Assembly: GCA_002336475.1 (NCBI GenBank)
Contig: DDCX01000002.1
Coordinates: forward strand, 12,632-23,614
Source: Flavobacteriales bacterium UBA1995
GTDB lineage: Bacteria > Bacteroidota > Bacteroidia > Flavobacteriales_D > Sanyastnellaceae
DNA: 10,983 nucleotides
Direction of reading: 5' to 3'
In this document: one piece after another, positions 7,333 through 10,983 of the stretch
Layout of the letters: every line of letters starts with the position of its first letter
How positions within the stretch are numbered: the stretch's first letter is position 1
Notes under the pieces: generated by a model
Database searches by the model: none
What the model was told of the DNA's origin: nothing
Seen by the model: the letters and a program-made list of their open reading frames with translations, nothing else
Translations under genes and position numbers: made by a program

Positions 7333-7355
7333 TCCTCATTTTAGCTCCATTCCAC

Positions 7356-8693
7356 ATGTCCGACGTTTCACTTTTCTGGCACCGAAGGGACCTCCGCCTT
7401 GAAGACAACAAAGGGTTGGAAGCCGCGCGCCTGTCAGGCCACCCTGTAGTGGGTTTTTTCTGCTTTGACCAACACATTCTTGACAGGCTGTCTGAGCTGG
7501 ACCGGAGGGTGGGCTTCATCCACCATCACCTCACCTCCATTCAAAATAAATACCGCGAAACAGGAGGTGGACTCATTGCAGCTTACGGGCATCCTCTGAA
7601 AGCCTTGCAAGACACCATAGCCGAACTGGGTCAGGCAGGGCACAACGTTGTGTCCATTTACGCAAACCGCGATTACGCCCCTTATCCGGTGCAGCGCGAT
7701 GCAGAAGTGGCTTCTTGGTGCTCATCCCAAGGAGTGGCGTTTGAACTGCATGAGGACCACGTGGTCATGCCGCCCGAAAAAGTGCTCAAAGACGACGGCA
7801 CACCTTACACTGTTTTTACCCCTTACAGCAAGAAATGGCACAAGGTTTTGGAGTCCATGGCTGCCTCGCCGTTGACTCCAGTGAATTCGCTGGGCTCGGG
7901 CTCATGGGCTTCCATTGACGCCAAAAACATTCCAACCATCGAAAGCATGGGTTTCGCATCTGAAAGTGCTGACCCTGCAGGTTGGGCCGCTTTTGACCAC
8001 AAGCTGGACCCCGGCACTGTCCAAAGCTATGCGGAGATGCGCGATACGCCCTCTGCACAAGGCACCACGAGGATGAGCCTCCACTTGAGGTTTGGAACCG
8101 TTTCCATCCGTTCGCTCATGAGGTTCGGAATGAAGCACAGCGACAAATGGCTCACAGAGCTCATTTGGCGGGAATTCTATCAGGCCATCCTTCACCATTT
8201 CCCGCACAGCGCCAGCGATGCTTTCAGGGCCAAATATGACCGCATCCCTTGGCGGCACGACGAAGAAGGTTTCGCAGCATGGTGTGCGGGGCGCACAGGC
8301 TACCCGCTTGTGGATGCCGGGATGCGCGAACTGAATGCCACTGGCTTCATGCACAACCGGGTGCGCATGGTGGTGGCCAGTTTCCTGTGCAAGCATCTTT
8401 TGATCGATTGGCGTTGGGGAGAGCGCTATTTCGCGGAAAAGCTCCTGGACTACGAACTGGCCTCCAATGTGGGGGGATGGCAATGGGCATCGGGCAGTGG
8501 TTGCGATGCTGCTCCCTACTTCAGGGTATTCAACCCCGAAAGCCAGATGAAGAAATTTGACGCCAAAGGCGTCTATGTGAAGCGGTGGGTTCCCGAGTGG
8601 GACACCCCCTCATATGTGCCCCCTATTGTCGAACACAAAATGGCGCGACAGCGGGCCATCGACACTTATAAAGCCGCTTTGGCAGGGGCTTAA
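7356..8693 (+). CDS. phrB: Class I CPD DNA photolyase
   Basis: This 445-residue flavoprotein uses blue/near-UV light to split cyclobutane pyrimidine dimers. The N-terminal alpha/beta antenna domain opens with VSLFWHRRDLRLEDN; the C-terminal helical FAD domain carries ELIWREFY (268-275), TGYPLVDAGMREL, GFMHNRVRMVVASF and NVGGWQWASGSGCDAAPYF. By comparison with E. coli photolyase, Glu268 and Trp271 match substrate-binding Glu274 and Trp277. Asn371 matches Asn378 beside the flavin. Trp375, Trp352 and Trp299 match the electron-transfer triad Trp382, Trp359 and Trp306. All are present, so an active CPD enzyme is more likely than a signalling cryptochrome, and the DASH-type pattern is not seen. The antenna cofactor cannot be named. 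A CoA-transferase gene follows after 9 bp. There is no Shine-Dalgarno sequence. Confidence 0.95.
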   Translation: MSDVSLFWHRRDLRLEDNKGLEAARLSGHPVVGFFCFDQHILDRLSELDRRVGFIHHHLTSIQNKYRETGGGLIAAYGHPLKALQDTIAELGQAGHNVVSIYANRDYAPYPVQRDAEVASWCSSQGVAFELHEDHVVMPPEKVLKDDGTPYTVFTPYSKKWHKVLESMAASPLTPVNSLGSGSWASIDAKNIPTIESMGFASESADPAGWAAFDHKLDPGTVQSYAEMRDTPSAQGTTRMSLHLRFGTVSIRSLMRFGMKHSDKWLTELIWREFYQAILHHFPHSASDAFRAKYDRIPWRHDEEGFAAWCAGRTGYPLVDAGMRELNATGFMHNRVRMVVASFLCKHLLIDWRWGERYFAEKLLDYELASNVGGWQWASGSGCDAAPYFRVFNPESQMKKFDAKGVYVKRWVPEWDTPSYVPPIVEHKMARQRAIDTYKAALAGA

Positions 8694-8702
8694 CTTGTCG
8701 GC

Positions 8703-9821
8703 ATGGAAGACCATGCCCACTCCCCCCTTGGAATGGACCGCCCGCTCAAAGGCATGCGGGTGGTTGAATTGGCTTCGGTTTTGGCAGGACCCCTGGCCGG
8801 GAGCTTTTTCGCAGAGCTTGGTGCGGAGGTCATCAAAGTTGAAAATCCAGCAGCGGGTGGGGATGTGACCCGACAGTGGCGTGCTGCTGGCGAGTCCCAT
8901 CAAGGCCCCAGTGCCTATTACGTCGCCGCAAATGGCCCCAAAGAAGTGCGGATGCTCAACCTCAAGGAGGACCGCGACCGGGCAGAATTGGAAATGCTGC
9001 TGGCCGGTGCCGACATCTTGCTGCAGAACTTCAAGTCCAGTGGATTGGATAAACTGGGGCTCAACCCTGATGCCGTTGCCCAGCGCCACCCCCAACTCAT
9101 ACATGTTCACCTCAAAGGATTTTTGGCCGAAGAAAGCCGGGCGGGCTATGACATGGTGGTTCAAGCCGAAACCGGATTTATGGCCATGAACGGCGGGTCC
9201 AAGGAAGAGGCCTTTCGCATGCCCGTCGCCCTCATGGACGTGCTTGCAGCGCACCAGATGCGCTCTGCTGCACTGCTGGCCCTTTGGCAGAGAGAGCGCG
9301 ATGGCCGAGGCAGTTATTTAGAGGTTTGGCTCGATGCTTCGGGCCTAAGCGCTCTGGCGAACCGGGCCACCGAGTTTCTCGTAGCCGGCCACGAACCTGA
9401 AGCCTTAGGGGCATTGCACCCCCAAATTGCGCCTTATGGCGAGACATTTCTGTGTAGCTGTGGTGGCAAAGTCGTCACTGCGGTAGGGAACGATCCTCAA
9501 TTCAAGGCTTTGTGTGGGCTGCTCGGAGATTCAGAAAGGGCAAAGGATGAGCGGTTCGCTTCGAACCCCATGCGGGTTCAATACCGCGCGGCTTTGGCCG
9601 AATTTATGGCCCCTTTATTTCTCAAGTTTTCCGCCGAAACCCTCCTCGCTGCTGCCCTCGAGAGGGGCATTCCACTTGGAAAAGTCAACCCCGTCTCAGC
9701 GGCTCTGCACACTGGGGCCGGTCAAGCCATGACCGCCACCTTCGAAATGGAAGGACACACCGTGCAGCACGTTCGCCAAGTGGCGTTCAGGATTCACCGC
9801 AATGGCAAGCGAAGCACATAG
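8703..9821 (+). CDS. Family III CoA-transferase (CaiB/BaiF)
   Basis: The 372-residue protein belongs to the CoA-transferase family III fold, interlocked dimers that move CoA between carboxylic acids; the family also includes alpha-methylacyl-CoA racemases. Visible features are the N-terminal block PLKGMRVVELASVLAGPLAG (14-33), AELGAEVIKVENP (37-49), DILLQNFKSSGLDKLGL, the GYDMVVQAETG run, and PVALMDVLAAH, whose Asp179 is the likely catalytic Asp that forms the aspartyl-CoA anhydride. The C-terminal domain includes IPLGKVNPV. Length is near the family norm. The substrate cannot be assigned. Two starts are possible: Met1, 9 bp after the photolyase stop, or Met11 at 8733, nearer the conserved domain. 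The last 28 bp overlap the convergent transglycosylase gene, giving a basic tail after the conserved VRQVAFRI strand. Confidence 0.9.
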   Translation: MEDHAHSPLGMDRPLKGMRVVELASVLAGPLAGSFFAELGAEVIKVENPAAGGDVTRQWRAAGESHQGPSAYYVAANGPKEVRMLNLKEDRDRAELEMLLAGADILLQNFKSSGLDKLGLNPDAVAQRHPQLIHVHLKGFLAEESRAGYDMVVQAETGFMAMNGGSKEEAFRMPVALMDVLAAHQMRSAALLALWQRERDGRGSYLEVWLDASGLSALANRATEFLVAGHEPEALGALHPQIAPYGETFLCSCGGKVVTAVGNDPQFKALCGLLGDSERAKDERFASNPMRVQYRAALAEFMAPLFLKFSAETLLAAALERGIPLGKVNPVSAALHTGAGQAMTATFEMEGHTVQHVRQVAFRIHRNGKRST

Positions 9822-10714
9822 TACTGGTCATCAGCAATGGGCAGCTTGCGCGACCTCAACCAAGGATTGAGGGTTTTGAGCGCATTGTAACTGACTCCCA
9901 TTTGCTTCGCCAGCACTGACAGGTCGTCTACCCCATCTACCAACACCGTATCACGGGTCTCCATCGGAGCATACCAATCTTCGGCTTGGAGCACGAAACC
10001 ATGGGACTCCGGGTTCTCCATAACCTGTTTGGTGGCATAGAGCCGATAAACATAGCGGGCCGTCTCATCATTGAGCATCAAGTCCCAATAAGCTTCGCCT
10101 CCTTGTTCCTCCATCCGGCGCGAAAGTCCAGACATGCCCATGTTGTAGCTGGCTGCCGCCAAAATCCAGTTGCCATAACGGCGGTAGGCTTTGTTGAGGT
10201 AGGCACACGCAGCTCGGGTTGCTTTTACGACATGATAACGCTCGTCGACATCGCGGTCCACGCGCAAACCAAACTCCTGCGCGGCGGGCTTCATGAATTG
10301 CCAGAAGCCACGGGCATCGGATGGAGAAACTGCATTGGCGAGTCCCGATTCAATGACACTCAAATATTTGAAGTCGGTTGGAATCCCAGAGTCCACCAAG
10401 ATGGGTTCAATGACCGGAAACCAGCGCCCTGACCTCTTCAAAGTCAGCAAACTGCTGCTGTGTCGGAAGGTCCCGATAAGCAATTCCTTTTCCATCCGTT
10501 CTCTGACGCCAACGCGATTCAACGGCAGCGCGACTTCAGCAAAACTGAGTCCTTCTTCGATGCTTGGAGGGCTCACCTGCTGTGGTTGACGCTCCGAAGC
10601 CAATCCGTGCTGTCCAGCGGTGGCCTGCGGTCCAGAACTGCTCAGGGTGGCGATCACCAACGATGACACTGCCAGCAATCCTCCTGCCCATGGCTTCCAA
10701 TGTTTCACGGCCAT
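9794..10714 (-). CDS. Secreted lytic transglycosylase (MltD-like SLT domain, LysM-like C-terminus)
   Basis: The enzyme should cleave peptidoglycan between MurNAc and GlcNAc, forming 1,6-anhydroMurNAc, in the periplasm. I choose the ATG at 10714 (306 residues): it overlaps the rfbC stop by one base (TGATG) and gives a clean signal peptide, MAVKHWKPW then GGLLAVSSLVIATL. The frame stays open to an ATG at 10795, but that extension lies inside rfbC and would put a Cys-rich stretch before the signal peptide. The SLT domain has the catalytic Glu122 in LSVIESGL, then ARGFWQFM (134-141) and AAASYNMGMSGL (186-197). Residues about 256-304 resemble a LysM peptidoglycan-binding module (VDDLSVLAKQMGVSYNALKTLN). 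No lipobox is seen, unlike E. coli MltD. The 3' end overlaps the CoA-transferase gene by 28 bp. Confidence 0.9.
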   Translation of the reverse strand: MAVKHWKPWAGGLLAVSSLVIATLSSSGPQATAGQHGLASERQPQQVSPPSIEEGLSFAEVALPLNRVGVRERMEKELLIGTFRHSSSLLTLKRSGRWFPVIEPILVDSGIPTDFKYLSVIESGLANAVSPSDARGFWQFMKPAAQEFGLRVDRDVDERYHVVKATRAACAYLNKAYRRYGNWILAAASYNMGMSGLSRRMEEQGGEAYWDLMLNDETARYVYRLYATKQVMENPESHGFVLQAEDWYAPMETRDTVLVDGVDDLSVLAKQMGVSYNALKTLNPWLRSRKLPIADDQYYVLRLPLR

Positions 10715-10983
10715 CAGAGAAAAGGCGATTGGAACGCGGCAAACGAAGGGGCAACAGCATCCTTTTCGGAGAGCAAGGGGTCCTGGGTCCCCCAATCGAT
10801 GCCGAGGTTTGCGTCATTCCACAGCAGCGACCTTTCGTGCTCTGGGCTGTACACTTCTGTGCACTTGTAGCAAAACACCGTGTCAGGCTCTAAGGTCAAA
10901 AACCCATGTGCAAATCCTTCCGGAACCCAGAACTGCCAGCGGTTTTCCTCGGTCAGCAACGCTGCCTGATGCTGGCCATAAGT
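10714..10983 (-). CDS. rfbC: dTDP-4-dehydrorhamnose 3,5-epimerase, C-terminal part (5' end outside window)
   Basis: The 89 visible residues are the C-terminal half of RmlC/RfbC, the cupin enzyme that epimerises C3 and C5 of dTDP-4-keto-6-deoxyglucose on the way to dTDP-L-rhamnose for surface polysaccharides. Diagnostic blocks are LTEENRWQFWVPEGFAHGF, the FCYKCTEVYSPEHE block with the conserved Tyr, LLWNDANLGIDW and LLSEKD. The frame is open to the window edge (residues TYGQHQAA precede the first possible TTG), so the start and the catalytic His lie outside. The TGA stop shares its A with the ATG of the lytic transglycosylase, which implies co-transcription and probably translational coupling. 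Confidence 0.93.
   Translation of the reverse strand, partial: TYGQHQAALLTEENRWQFWVPEGFAHGFLTLEPDTVFCYKCTEVYSPEHERSLLWNDANLGIDWGTQDPLLSEKDAVAPSFAAFQSPFL

Larger units (their letters stand above)
7163..7355. other. Intergenic region rich in inverted repeats
   Basis: This 193-bp gap contains four elements. (a) An 11-bp inverted repeat with one G-T pair, 7170-7180 with 7198-7208, whose loop holds a T8 run (7190-7197). (b) TCAGT (7186-7190) can instead pair with ACTGA (7199-7203), excluding part of (a). (c) AATCCC (7251-7256) with GGGATT (7263-7268). (d) The self-complementary TGATCA twice, at 7271 and 7289, 18 bp apart. A strong GC hairpin ends the region and is listed separately. I found no ORF or tRNA here. 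Confidence 0.5.

Noticed and set aside
8610..9254. Minus-strand open frame spanning the photolyase/CoA-transferase junction
   Set aside because: Its codons mirror two convincing plus-strand genes and the product resembles nothing known.
10715..10795. N-terminal extension of the transglycosylase to an ATG at 10795
   Set aside because: It lies inside rfbC and adds an unlikely Cys-rich segment ahead of the signal peptide; the TGATG start at 10714 is better.

Overview
The window reads as an ordinary chromosomal segment from a member of the Bacteroidota, probably a marine or freshwater Flavobacteriales-type organism with moderately high GC. The indicators are a TonB-dependent receptor of Bacteroidota style, a secreted 'choice-of-anchor B' protein with MopE-like Asp/Cys repeats and a dockerin-like tail, near absence of Shine-Dalgarno sequences, and tightly packed genes. 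The lineage is inferred from family resemblance only. Seven protein genes fill almost all of the sequence; two are cut by the window edges. I see no RNA gene, mobile element or CRISPR array.

Layout. (1) 1-4020, plus strand: the 3' part of a TonB-dependent outer-membrane receptor, then 9 bp later an MsbA/MdlA-type ABC exporter half-transporter. (2) 4037-6112, minus strand: a large secreted protein (choice-of-anchor B domain, beta-sandwich-like linker, two MopE-type metal-binding motifs, dockerin-like C-terminus), convergent with the ABC gene. (3) 6113-6235: a divergent, AT-rich intergenic region with nested direct repeats and a 12-bp tandem duplication. (4) 6236-7162, plus: a TIGR01777/SDR39U1-type epimerase, starting at GTG. 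(5) 7163-7355: an intergenic region rich in inverted repeats, including a 9-bp all-GC hairpin capped by GAAA. (6) 7356-9821, plus: a class I CPD photolyase with all key residues, then 9 bp later a family III (CaiB/BaiF) CoA-transferase. (7) 9794-10983, minus: the 3' part of rfbC (dTDP-4-dehydrorhamnose 3,5-epimerase) overlapping a secreted lytic transglycosylase by one base (TGATG). The transglycosylase also overlaps the CoA-transferase tail to tail by 28 bp.

How the genes fit together. Two plus-strand pairs (receptor + ABC exporter; photolyase + CoA-transferase) and one minus-strand pair (rfbC + transglycosylase) look like operons from spacing or overlap. The last pair fits cell-envelope work: activated sugar synthesis for surface polysaccharide plus peptidoglycan remodelling. 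The photolyase repairs UV-made cyclobutane dimers; the role of its CoA-transferase partner is unclear. I found no convincing new multi-gene system. The points most worth a second look are the repeat architecture of the two intergenic regions, the dockerin-like tail of the secreted protein, and the Asp-for-Glu substitution in the ABC exporter.
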